Made by a program: the position numbers and the translations under genes. Below, in pieces: positions 8,651 to 17,856 of a stretch of DNA of 64,000 nt (position 1 is the first letter of the stretch; each line of letters opens with the position of its first letter). The notes under the pieces were generated by a model. The model worked only from the letters and a program-made list of their open reading frames with translations. It was not told the origin of the DNA and searched no databases. Source of the DNA: GCA-2746795 sp963747345 (GTDB lineage Bacteria; Chloroflexota; Anaerolineae; Promineifilales; Promineifilaceae); assembly GCA_963747345.1 (NCBI GenBank), contig CAVVFA010000001.1:930001-994000 (forward strand). Direction: 5' to 3'.

Positions 8651-10537
8651 TTACGCTGGTACTGTAAAGTAAAATGTTGTTCCTTGCTCATGTTTTGGAT
8701 CTGATTGTACCCAAATTTGTCCATTATGACGCTCAATGATTTTTTTGCAGATGGCGAGGCCAATACCGGTTCCTGGGTATTCTTCTATGGTATGTAGGCG
8801 CTGGAAAATGGCAAAAATGCGGTCTGTATATTGCGGTTCGATACCAATGCCATTGTCTTGTACAGAAAATTGCCAATATGCTTGTTGACGGGAAGCGGAA
8901 ATATGAATTCGTGGGGGAGCTCCTCCTTTGAATTTGAGGGCGTTGCTAATTAAGTTCAGCAAAATTTGGCTCATTTGCGTGCCGTCTGCCAAGACAGTAG
9001 GCAGCGGATCATGGGTGACGATGGCGTCGTTTTCTTCAATCGCTAAACTGAGGTCAGAAAGCACATAGGCTAATACCTGATCCATATTTGTTTCCACGAA
9101 TGTTTTGCCCCGTGACCCTAAGCGTGAATAACTGAGAAGGTCTTGGATGAGATTTCTCATGCGCAGGGCGGCATCGATGGTGTATTTAATGAAAATATCG
9201 GCGTCTTCGTCTAGCTGTCCTTCGTATTGCCTTGCTAATAATTGCACATAGCTGATGACAATGCGCAGTGGTTCTTGCAGATCATGCGAGGCAACGTAGG
9301 CAAACTGTTCGAGTTCTTCATTGCGAGATTCTAAGGCTTTGGCATGTTGGCGTACTTCCTCGTAGAGCCGCGCTTGTTTGATGGCGATGGCGAGGGGGGC
9401 GGCAATTTCATCAACAATGTCGATATCGTTTTGGCTGAAGGCATTGTCTTCAGAACTTGCCAGGTTGATGGTTCCGATCAGTTCATTGTCATAGCGCAAT
9501 GGATAGATGACGAAGGAGCGAATTTGTTGTTCTTTTAAAGTTTGGATGATGGGTAAAGATTCTGGGAATGAATTGAGGGAGCCGTAAATGGGTTGTCCAT
9601 TGGCTTTTTGCAACGCATCGGCGATGGTGTTGATTTGGTACAGTGCGGCAATCGCTTCGTTATCTTTATCCTCTTTAGATGCGAATAGGTTGACCTCTTT
9701 GGTGTCAAAGTTAAAGATAGCGACACTGGCACGGTGGTAGTTGATGATGGGTTTTAGTTGCTGAACGGCCGTTCTGGCAATGTTTTCTGGTGATTCTGCG
9801 GTGAGAATGGCTCGGTCTATTTCATGCAGGCTTTTTAGGCGGCTCGTGTAAAGAAGCAGTGATTTTTCCGCCTCTTTTTGTTCAGCAAATAGATACGCAT
9901 TTTGTATTGCTGAAGCAATATGACCCGAAAATGTATTAAACGTATCCACATCAATCTGATCAAATCGGTGTGATTTGTCATCCTGCACATCTAAAACGCC
10001 CAATACCTTTCCCCCAATGATCAGCGGTACCGCAATTTCGGATTGGGTGTCTGGCAAAAGTGGATTGGGTAAGAACGATGGCTCTTGACTCACATCGTCA
10101 ACTAAAATTGTTTCACGAAAGCGAACGGCTCTTACGACCAGGCTGTTTTCTGTATGCAGGGAAATTTTGTGCTTATTTTTACGAAGCTGCTGCCCCACTT
10201 GCCCAGAACCAACATGCATGTGGAGCATTTCATTTTCTTTATCCAAGAGATAAACGTGAACATGGTATAAGTGGAAACGTCTTTTTACCAGCGTAACGAT
10301 TTCTTGTAATAAGAGGTCAATATCTAAAATAGAGCTGAGTTGTTTAGATATGTCTGCGGCGGTGTTGAGTTGATTAGCGAATCGAGATAGCTCGTTGGTG
10401 AACTGAATGGTCTCGCTTTCTGATTCTTTGTAGCGTTGTAATTCTTTTTCAAGGGCATCTTTTTCGGCGATTAGTTGTGCAATTTGTGGTTCGTATACGT
10501 CTTGTGTGTTTGTTAATGGCTGTTGTGTAGATGACAT
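8651..10537 (-). CDS. Soluble sensor histidine kinase with two GAF domains
   Basis: The protein has an N-terminal coiled-coil (about 15-50), GAF domain 1 (about 55-210), GAF domain 2 (about 225-385), then a dimerisation helix with the phospho-histidine in FAYVASHDLQEPLR and a HATPase domain with the N box NLISNALKF, DNGIGI and GTGIGLAI. The histidine-box sequence is of the phytochrome-like kinase type. No obvious bilin-binding cysteine stands out, so the GAF ligand is unknown. I chose ATG at 10537 because GAGGAAA lies 6 bases before it; the ATG at 10549 has no such site. Probable relay partners are the receiver at 7884 and the REC-PAS kinase at 6390. It is divergent from the WYL regulator. 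Confidence 0.88.
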   Translation of the reverse strand: MSSTQQPLTNTQDVYEPQIAQLIAEKDALEKELQRYKESESETIQFTNELSRFANQLNTAADISKQLSSILDIDLLLQEIVTLVKRRFHLYHVHVYLLDKENEMLHMHVGSGQVGQQLRKNKHKISLHTENSLVVRAVRFRETILVDDVSQEPSFLPNPLLPDTQSEIAVPLIIGGKVLGVLDVQDDKSHRFDQIDVDTFNTFSGHIASAIQNAYLFAEQKEAEKSLLLYTSRLKSLHEIDRAILTAESPENIARTAVQQLKPIINYHRASVAIFNFDTKEVNLFASKEDKDNEAIAALYQINTIADALQKANGQPIYGSLNSFPESLPIIQTLKEQQIRSFVIYPLRYDNELIGTINLASSEDNAFSQNDIDIVDEIAAPLAIAIKQARLYEEVRQHAKALESRNEELEQFAYVASHDLQEPLRIVISYVQLLARQYEGQLDEDADIFIKYTIDAALRMRNLIQDLLSYSRLGSRGKTFVETNMDQVLAYVLSDLSLAIEENDAIVTHDPLPTVLADGTQMSQILLNLISNALKFKGGAPPRIHISASRQQAYWQFSVQDNGIGIEPQYTDRIFAIFQRLHTIEEYPGTGIGLAICKKIIERHNGQIWVQSDPKHEQGTTFYFTVPA

Positions 10538-10663
10538 TGATTTCCTCATACGTTTAGGGAAAGGTGATTTCCCTATGGTTCTATAGATGGGTTGTTTGTT
10601 TCAAACATTTGGCTTTGCAGGAACAGTGTTTGTTAATAACTTGCAATATTTTAGCACAATTTA

Positions 10664-10672
10664 TGCTATAAT
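10664..10672 (+). promoter_or_regulatory. Extended -10 promoter for the WYL regulator
   Basis: TGCTATAAT is an exact extended -10 element, 41 bases before the ATG at 10714. No good -35 is seen at the usual spacing, as expected for extended -10 promoters. The identical nonamer is found at 31419-31427 before another gene. Confidence 0.6.
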
Positions 10673-10713
10673 CACTTGTAGAACATGCGGTCTATTTTAT
10701 TGATGAGGTAATT

Positions 10714-11700
10714 ATGTCACGACTAGGATCACGAACAGCACGATTGCGTGAGATTGAATCACAACTTTTGTTGTCACCAGAGGGATTGACGGCTTTGGAA
10801 TTGGCGGCATTGTTAGATGTGGATCGGCGGACGGTGTACCGAGATGTGGAGTTTTTGTGTGCGCAGGGGGTGCCAGTTTGGCAGGACAACGGCCGTTTTG
10901 GGATCAATCGCTCTCGTTATTTAGCCAGCGTCCGGTTGTCGTTTCAGGAAGCCATTGCGCTGGTATTGGCGGGGTTGCTCCTCTCACGCACCATTGATGC
11001 GCGGAATCCACATGTGATGGGCGCCCTGACCAAGCTAGCCTCCACTTTGCCCCAACCGCTTAACGCCCACCTCAAACGCGCCGCCACCCGCATTGAGCAG
11101 CAGCAACATGATACCGGTCAGGTGCTCGTCTTGGAAGCCATCGCCGCAGGGTGGGGCAATGGGCAGAAGGTTAGAATTGGCTATCGGTCGCCGCGTAGTA
11201 GCACGCTGCGCCAGCGGATTATTGCGCCGTATGCGCTGGAGCCGACGCCATCGGGCATCTACGTGATTGGGCATGATAGCTGGTCGGATGAGATTCGCAC
11301 CTTTAAGCTGGATCGCCTGGAAAGTGCGGTGCTGACAAAAGATAGCTTTAGCATCCCCGAAGATTTTGACTTGGAGGCGCGGCTGGCATCGGGTTGGCGG
11401 ATTATGGCGGGGGATGAGGTGAACGAAGTGCGTCTGCGTTTCTCTGCCGATGTTGTGGCGCAGGCAACGGAGCGCCAGTGGCATCCCTCCCAAACCGTCG
11501 AGCCAACCCCAGATGGCGGCTGTTTGCTCATTATTCATGTGGCGCAACCGCAAGAAATGAAGCCGTGGATTCGCAGTTGGGGGGCACAGGTGGAGGTGCT
11601 GGCTCCGGGCTGGCTGCGGGCAGATATTGCCCAGGAAATGCGACGGGCGGTGGAACTCTATGCGCCGAAACGGGTGGCGGAGGCGCAAGCTGTCAACTAG
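10714..11700 (+). CDS. HTH/WYL-domain transcriptional regulator
   Basis: An N-terminal winged helix-turn-helix of the HTH_11/DeoR type (about 15-60, ALDVDRRTVYRDVEFL-like recognition helix) precedes a WYL domain (about 135-220) with KVRIGYRSPRSS and the expected PYALEPTPSGIYVIGHD stretch, and a C-terminal WCX-like region. WYL proteins sense nucleotides or other small ligands, often after DNA damage or phage infection, and bind DNA as repressors or activators. GAGG precedes the ATG. The gene is monocistronic and ends 4 bases into the convergent methyltransferase. Confidence 0.88.
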   Translation: MSRLGSRTARLREIESQLLLSPEGLTALELAALLDVDRRTVYRDVEFLCAQGVPVWQDNGRFGINRSRYLASVRLSFQEAIALVLAGLLLSRTIDARNPHVMGALTKLASTLPQPLNAHLKRAATRIEQQQHDTGQVLVLEAIAAGWGNGQKVRIGYRSPRSSTLRQRIIAPYALEPTPSGIYVIGHDSWSDEIRTFKLDRLESAVLTKDSFSIPEDFDLEARLASGWRIMAGDEVNEVRLRFSADVVAQATERQWHPSQTVEPTPDGGCLLIIHVAQPQEMKPWIRSWGAQVEVLAPGWLRADIAQEMRRAVELYAPKRVAEAQAVN

Positions 11701-12533
11701 GTTTCTGGGCGACGGTGATAAAGTGCGTGCCCATGTCTAAACAACCGGCTGTGGCGGAGGACTTCCAATTCCATGCGCAGCAGTTCGCCCCATTTTTCGG
11801 CGTCATTTCTGATCTCTGAAAGCGTATCTTGCCAGGTGGTAGCGAGACAGCCGGATGCAGACCGCGCCGTGACTGTTAGGTTGTGGGCTTCTAATAGTTG
11901 TAGAAACTCTGTTGATCGGTAGAGGTGCATGGGATGGGAACGGCCGTTTTCGTTTTCCGGCGTGAGATCCCCTGTCGTGGTAATTGCCTGATTGTTTGCT
12001 GCTGGAATGGCGAGAACGCCTTTTAGGGCTCGGTGGGCACTTCCCCAAAGTGACATGACACTGCTGAGTAGATAGCCGCCCGGCTTCAAGACCCGTAGGC
12101 ACTCTGCCAACGCCTCTTCTCGTTTTTCCATGACATAGCTCAAAGGGCCGCCATAAGCGACAACACAGTCAAATGTGCCTGTGGGTAGTGATGCCATCTG
12201 GCAAATATCAAGCTGCTGCCAGGCTTGAACGTGTGGGGCAAAGCCAAACTGGTCGGCAAACTGGCGGTTTAGATCCAACTGCACCTGCGAGATGTCGGCG
12301 ACGGTGATTTGCGCCCCTAGTTGAGCCAGAATTTGCGTGAACCGTCCGGCGCCTGCGCCAATTTCTAGCACCTTGTTTTCTGTTTGTACAAACGTTTGCA
12401 AATAATGTGTGTGCAGGTATAAACTGACTTCATCTACTGGCGATTTAACAAGACGTTCCCATTCGCTTACGGCGAATTCATCGAAATAATTTGTCACACT
12501 TTCTGGATTATAAGATTCATTTTGTTTAGACAT
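11697..12533 (-). CDS. Class I SAM-dependent methyltransferase
   Basis: Motif I is LEIGAGAGRFTQ near residue 55, followed by the acidic ADIS that binds the SAM ribose, FDCVVAYGGPLSYV as motif II and LRVLKPGGYLLSSVM as motif III. The fold is that of methyltransferase type 11/25 families and the substrate cannot be told. The stop overlaps the WYL gene's stop by four bases, a tail-to-tail arrangement. It is divergent from the amidase at 12694. Confidence 0.88.
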   Translation of the reverse strand: MSKQNESYNPESVTNYFDEFAVSEWERLVKSPVDEVSLYLHTHYLQTFVQTENKVLEIGAGAGRFTQILAQLGAQITVADISQVQLDLNRQFADQFGFAPHVQAWQQLDICQMASLPTGTFDCVVAYGGPLSYVMEKREEALAECLRVLKPGGYLLSSVMSLWGSAHRALKGVLAIPAANNQAITTTGDLTPENENGRSHPMHLYRSTEFLQLLEAHNLTVTARSASGCLATTWQDTLSEIRNDAEKWGELLRMELEVLRHSRLFRHGHALYHRRPET

Positions 12534-12693
12534 GAAGAAGCGCTCCTTAATTGTGACTGTACAGACCCTAAGGGGTTTGACCTCGAGTGAAAAATCGACA
12601 TCTATAGCTCCCCTTAATTTACAGTTGAAGGGTAATATACTTCGAGAGGCACTATTGATACAATCCGAATTGGAAAATGAGGATGAAACGCAT

Positions 12694-13494
12694 ATGGCAG
12701 GTTTGAAAATTTCTTTAGCGCAGATGGATGTGAAACTGGGAAAGCCGCAGGAAAATGTGGCGACTATCCGCCGGTTTGCGCAAGAGGCTGCTGCTCAAGG
12801 GGCGGATGTGTTGGTGCTGCCTGAGTTGTGGTCTACTGGTTATGATTTGGAGAATGCGGCCCAGTATGCGGCTGGTTTAGATGAGGGGGTGTTTGCGGAA
12901 ACGGCCGTTATCGCCCGCCACCATAATCTCTCCATCATTGGCTCTTGTTTGTCAAAACTGGGGGAAGGGAAATTTGGCAACACGGCCGTTTTCATCAACA
13001 AAGATGGCGTTATTTTGGCCGACTACAGCAAAATCCACCTCTTTCGGCTCATGGACGAACACCAATTCCTCACTGCTGGCGACCAGCTTTCCATTGCCGA
13101 AACGGCTTGGGGCAAAATGGGGATGGCTATTTGCTACGATTTGCGCTTCCCTGAAATTTTCCGCCACTATGCCCTGAACGACTGCGTTCTCACCTTCCTG
13201 CCTGCCGAATGGCCCCATCCCCGCTTAGCCCATTGGCAGACGCTGCTTCGCGCTCGCGCCATCGAAAACCAGATGTATATCGTGGCGTGTAATCGCGTGG
13301 GGCAGTCTAAAGGCACTGATTTCTGCGGCCATTCCTGCATTATTGACCCATGGGGTGAGGTTCTGGTGGAAGGCGGCGAAGAAGAAGTGTTGTTGACAGC
13401 GGAGATAGATTTGGAAAGGGTAACGGCCGTTCGCCGCACCATTCCCATTTTCCAAGACCGTCGCCCCGCCATTTATAGCCAAACCATTAATTAA
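12694..13494 (+). CDS. Nitrilase-superfamily amidase, omega-amidase-like
   Basis: The Glu-Lys-Cys triad of carbon-nitrogen hydrolases is complete: E in LPELWSTG, K in YSKIHLF and C in AICYDLRFPE. CYDLRFPE is typical of the Nit2/YafV omega-amidase branch, which hydrolyses alpha-keto-glutaramate and related amides in metabolite repair. I start at 12694 because GAGGAT lies 9 bases upstream; a longer open frame from 12532 would add 54 residues unlike the family and overlap the divergent gene's start. The 160-base gap 12534-12693 should hold two divergent promoters, but I cannot place them reliably. Confidence 0.88.
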   Translation: MAGLKISLAQMDVKLGKPQENVATIRRFAQEAAAQGADVLVLPELWSTGYDLENAAQYAAGLDEGVFAETAVIARHHNLSIIGSCLSKLGEGKFGNTAVFINKDGVILADYSKIHLFRLMDEHQFLTAGDQLSIAETAWGKMGMAICYDLRFPEIFRHYALNDCVLTFLPAEWPHPRLAHWQTLLRARAIENQMYIVACNRVGQSKGTDFCGHSCIIDPWGEVLVEGGEEEVLLTAEIDLERVTAVRRTIPIFQDRRPAIYSQTIN

Positions 13495-13511
13495 ACCAAC
13501 AAGGATGTTGC

Positions 13512-16500
13512 ATGAAGTTTGCTGAACCTGTCTCAGAAGAAAACCTGAATACAAATACGCCTACCACACTTGAAGCATGGCGACGTCTCATCCTGGACTG
13601 GGTTTTGCGAGGAATGTTTGCCTTTTGGCTGCTGGTTTTGATGTGGCGCTTGCTGGCAACCTTCATCTTTCCTGTCGCTTCCGATCCCGCATCTACGACG
13701 CCTATTCTGATTGGCATCTACGTCATGAGCGCCCTCGTGACGTTGGCAATTACGTTTCTGCCACAATTGGGCTATAAGCTGCGGGCGACTATATTTCTGG
13801 CACTACTTTTTTTCTATGGCATGGTCGATTTGTTTTTTCAGGGATTTACGGGTGAAGGAAGGCTCTTTCTGCTGGCATTTGTGGCACTTGTCGCCGTTTT
13901 CTTTGATTTACGACGCAGTATTTATGCCCTGGTTCTGAGCTTTTTTAGCATGGCGCTCATCACCATTTTGCAAGCTATGGGCATATTGCCGAACGTATCT
14001 CTGCTGATTGCTACCAACACGCCTGATTATGTAAAAATAATAAATGGCAGCATTTTCTTTATTGTTTTAAGTGTTCTGGTTGTCCTTTCCATTACATTTT
14101 TAATTGACAGCCTGGAAAACAGTCTGGCTCAAACGCAGAAAGAAAAAGAGTTTGCCAATGCCGTTGTGGAAAACTCTGGCACGCTTATCATTTTATATGA
14201 GCCAGATGGCAGAATTTTACGGTTCAATCGCGCCAGTGAAATCCTATCCGGCTATACCAGCAGTGAGATGGTCGGTGAATTTGCCTGGGATCATTTGCTA
14301 ACCCCCGACGGAACCGACCTGATTAAGACCGCCTTTGCCCATATTGCTGACGATGCAGAGCCGGTTTCATATGAAGGATATTGGTTGTCTAAAAACGGCC
14401 GTCGTTCCTTAATTGCCTGGTATTGTGCGCCATTAGTTGGGGAAAATGGTCAAGTTGAATCTATCCTCGGCACAGGCGTTGATATAACCAACTATAAAGA
14501 AACCGAAGCCGACCGCAGTCGCTTGTTTACAGCAGAACGTGAACAGCGCTTATTAGCAGAAACATTGGCAGAAGTAACCCTATCCCTGACAACCCAAATT
14601 CGTCCTGATGATGTTCTCGATAACATTTTGCGACAGGCACAACGCATTGTTCCCTTCAAAGCCGCCCATATTGCCTTGCTTGAAAGTGATACATTGCGGG
14701 TAACACGCTGGCAAGGATACGAAGCCTATGGAGACGAAGGGTTTATTCCTAATTTAATTCAATCCATTGTAACTTTACCATTGGATCAAGAAGTCATTAT
14801 CACGCATAACCCGCTGGTGGTTGCCGATACGCGGCAGGATCCCCGTTGGCAGTTATTCGAAGACACGGCTTGGATTCGCTCCTATCTGTGTGTGCCGATT
14901 ATGCAGCAAGATGAGGTACTTGGTTTGCTGCGACTAGATGGTGATCAGCCAAACGAATTTTCTGAAGACGATGCCCGTAGCCTGGAAAATCTGGCAAATA
15001 CCATGGCAATTGCCTTGTCAAACAGTCGCCTGATGCAGGAAACCCGGCAGAAAGCGCGGCAAGTCCAGCGCATTTTGGATACCGTTCATGATGGCATTTT
15101 GTTATTAGACGAAAATTATCGGGTTGAACTGGCGAATCCGGCCGCTTCCTCTTATTTGCCCCTGCTTACAGATTCGCCAGAAAATGAGCCAATCAAGTTT
15201 TTAGCAGGTCGATCCATTCGAGATATTGTGCAGCCGCCACCTAATGGCGCTTTGTGGCATGAGATTGCGCTCAACCATCCGCAAATGACATTTGAAGCGA
15301 TTGCGCAGCCCATTGAAGCCGGCGGCTGGGTACTGGTGGTGCGTGACATCACCGAATCTACGGAAGCAGCAGCAGTATGTGCAGGCGCAAGAACGGTTGG
15401 CGATGGTTGGGCAAATGGCGGCTGGTATCGCTCATGATTTCAACAATATCATGACAGTGATTATCCTGTATACCCAAATGTTGTTGAAATCACCTGAATT
15501 GCCGGAGGACTTGATTCGTCGGCTGAATACAATTTTTGATCAGTCCAAATTGGCCGCCAATTTAATTTCACAAATCCTCGATTTTAGCCGCCAGTCAGAT
15601 ATGAAGCGGCGCCCCGTTCATCTGCTGCCGTTCCTCAAAGAGTTGACGAAGATGTTGAAGCGCACCCTGCCAGAAAATATCAATATCCGTCTTGATTTTG
15701 ATGAAGGGGATTACATTATCAATGCAGACCTGACACGAATGCAGCAGGTGGTTATGAATCTGGTGGTGAATGCGCGGGATGCGATGCCCAAAGGGGGTGA
15801 CCTGCGTTTAGATTTGGCGCAACTTGTGCTTGAAAGAGATGCGCCCAAACCGTTGCCTGATATGGATGCCGGTGAATGGATTCGATTGCAAGTGATTGAT
15901 ACGGGCATGGGCATTTCAGTGGAAAATAAGGCGCATATTTTTGAACCGTTATTTACCACAAAAGAACGGGGACAAGGGACGGGGTTAGGGCTGGCCCAAG
16001 TGTATGGCATTGTGAAACAGCATGATGGCTTTGTGCAGGTTGATAGTGTGCTGGGGCAAGGCTCGACGTTTACCGTTTATTTGCCTGTGCAACGATTTGG
16101 CGAGTTCTCGGATTCAGTTGTTGCTCAGACTATGATAGTGGGCGGGCAAGGCGAAAAGATTCTTGTTGTTGAGGATGATGAAATCACACGCAAGGCGATT
16201 TGTGCCATTTTAGAGACGTTTAACTATGATACTTCGGAAGCGAGTGATGCTGATGAGGCGATACGTTTGTTTGAGTTTTTTGCAGATGAGATAGCTTTGG
16301 TTTTGAGTGATATGGTGATGCCCAGTATGAATGGGGATGCGCTTCTGACGCAGTTGCAAGCGAAGCGGGCTGATATTCGCATGATTATTATCACGGGATA
16401 TCCTTTTGCCGAGCAAGATAAAATGTCTTTAAATGAGGGTATTGTCGATTGGGTGCAAAAGCCGTTTGAAGTAGAAGAGCTGGTGAAAGCGATTCAGGCG

Positions 16501-16518
16501 GCTATATCGATGAATTAG
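13512..16518 (+). CDS. Membrane-bound hybrid sensor kinase MASE-like/PAS/GAF/PAS/HK/REC (one frameshift)
   Basis: The first 200 residues hold about six membrane helices. They are followed by a PAS domain (about 211-335), a GAF domain (about 345-515), a second PAS (about 515-610), a dimerisation helix with the phospho-histidine in GIAHDFNN, a HATPase with DTGMGIS and GTGLGLAQVYG, and a C-terminal receiver (ILVVEDDE, LSDMVMPSMNG, VQKPFE). The frame breaks by one base near 15355, just after VVRDITES; the next frame continues with KQQQYVQAQERLAMVGQM, the normal kinase linker. The total would be about 1,000 residues. AAGGATG precedes the ATG. It lies 17 bases after the amidase and may be co-transcribed. 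The break falls in a CAG-rich stretch and may be a sequencing error. Confidence 0.85.
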
Positions 16519-16542
16519 GTAAACCACACCCGCTTTTACCTA
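16516..16542. repeat. Compact TAGGTAAA hairpin after the hybrid kinase
   Basis: TAGGTAAA (16516-16523) and TTTACCTA (16535-16542) form an eight-pair stem over CCACACCCGCT. It overlaps the kinase stop and could serve as a terminator. It is the short form of the element at 8528-8640. Confidence 0.65.
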
Positions 16543-16624
16543 GGTGTTTGGGGTGTATTAATATTTGGTGGGAAACGGCCGTTTCCCTTCGTCCCCTCTA
16601 AAAAACCAATTAAAATCCTAACCT

Positions 16625-17731
16625 ATGAGCATTAGTCGATCCATTTGGCGTCATTTTGATATCTGGTTGACAGCCGCGGTCTTGTTGTTAACCGCCTACG
16701 GTATCCTCATGATCCGTAGTGCCGTCACCGGCACACCTGCACAGGAACCGCTGCCAATGGCACAGGTTCAATGGGCTGTCATTGGTTTTTTCATCATGTT
16801 GGTCTTTGCCGCCATCGACTACCGTTACATGACCTCAGCCCATTGGTATATTTATGGGGCGTTACTGGCTCTGCTGCTCTTTGTCATCATTGGCGGCCAG
16901 GTCAACAACGATGCCAGACGTTGGATCAACCTCGGATTTATTGAAATTCAACCTTCAGAATTCGGCCGTATTTTTCTGGCTGTTACCTTTGCCCAGTTCC
17001 TTGCCGGCCGTAAAGATAAAATCAACCGCTTCTCTAACACCATCATCACACTCATCTACTTTGGCCTTCCCATTGGGCTTATCTTTTTGCAGCCAAACCT
17101 GGGTATGTCTATTCTTTTTATTGTGCTCTGGTTTGTCATGATCTGGTTAGCTGGCTTGCCTTTGTCTCACTTTTTAATTTTGGGCGCTTTGGCTTTATCG
17201 GTCATGATTGTGGTTTATCCCAATTTACAGGATTATCAGAAAGATCGCGTTTCTACATTTCTTAACCCGGAGGAAGCGGATCCGGAATCGGTGTTTAACG
17301 TTGACCAGGCAGAAATCAGCGTCGGTTCGGGCGGCTTTTTTGGCAAGGGATATATGCAAGGCACACAAAGCCAGCTTGGTTTTTTACGTGTTCAGCATAC
17401 AGACTTCATTTTTTCGATGTTAACAGAGGAAATGGGTCTGGTTTTTGGCTCGTTTGTGGTGTTGTTTTTGCTGGGTTTTATTATCTGGCGCATTATTCGC
17501 GTAGCCATGGTGACGCCTGATCCGGCGGGTAAATATATGGTGACGGGCATTGCGGCCATCCTCTTTTTCCAGACGACGGTGAGTGTGGGCATGAATGTGC
17601 GCCTTTTGCCGGTGACCGGGCTGACACTGCCCTTTGTCAGTTATGGCGGCAGTTCGCTGATTACGCTGTTTATCGCTTTGGGCATTGTGCAGTCTGTGCT
17701 TATGCGCCATCGTAAGCAAGATTTTGGTTAA
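16625..17731 (+). CDS. rodA: Peptidoglycan glycosyltransferase RodA (SEDS family)
   Basis: The 368-residue polytopic protein has the SEDS signature RRWINLGFIEIQPSEFGR and an FVSYGGSSL motif near the C-terminus. SEDS proteins polymerise lipid II into glycan strands together with a class B penicillin-binding protein; RodA acts in cell elongation and FtsW in division. I choose RodA because of the length and the QPSEFGR/NLGF context, though FtsW is possible. Its length is normal. No mreB or pbp gene adjoins it. It is preceded by a 105-base gap with one AACGGCCGTT and followed by ACAGTGAACAGT-type hairpins. Confidence 0.88.
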   Translation: MSISRSIWRHFDIWLTAAVLLLTAYGILMIRSAVTGTPAQEPLPMAQVQWAVIGFFIMLVFAAIDYRYMTSAHWYIYGALLALLLFVIIGGQVNNDARRWINLGFIEIQPSEFGRIFLAVTFAQFLAGRKDKINRFSNTIITLIYFGLPIGLIFLQPNLGMSILFIVLWFVMIWLAGLPLSHFLILGALALSVMIVVYPNLQDYQKDRVSTFLNPEEADPESVFNVDQAEISVGSGGFFGKGYMQGTQSQLGFLRVQHTDFIFSMLTEEMGLVFGSFVVLFLLGFIIWRIIRVAMVTPDPAGKYMVTGIAAILFFQTTVSVGMNVRLLPVTGLTLPFVSYGGSSLITLFIALGIVQSVLMRHRKQDFG

Positions 17732-17741
17732 CTAAAAGCCA

Positions 17742-17822
17742 GTGAACAGTTTTCAGTGTACAGTGAACAGTTTGACTACGGTTCACTGTACACTGTTTAC
17801 TGTACACTGTTTACTGTATACT
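17742..17822. repeat. CAGTGAACAGT/ACTGTTCACTG inverted repeats between rodA and gltX
   Basis: Repeated units of CAGTGAACAGT and TACAGTGTACAGT face complementary units CACTGTACACTGT and ACTGTACACTG, forming a long imperfect hairpin. The same family occurs at 43488-43525 and 59938-60007. It fills most of the 125-base gap and may act as terminator. Confidence 0.8.
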
Positions 17823-17856
17823 TCCCCCAACTTAAAATTCCCAAAAGGTTAACATA

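Noticed and set aside
17742..17822. Possible CRISPR or origin-type iterons between rodA and gltX
   Set aside because: The units are imperfect, face both ways and form a hairpin; no regular spacers and no DnaA boxes are seen.
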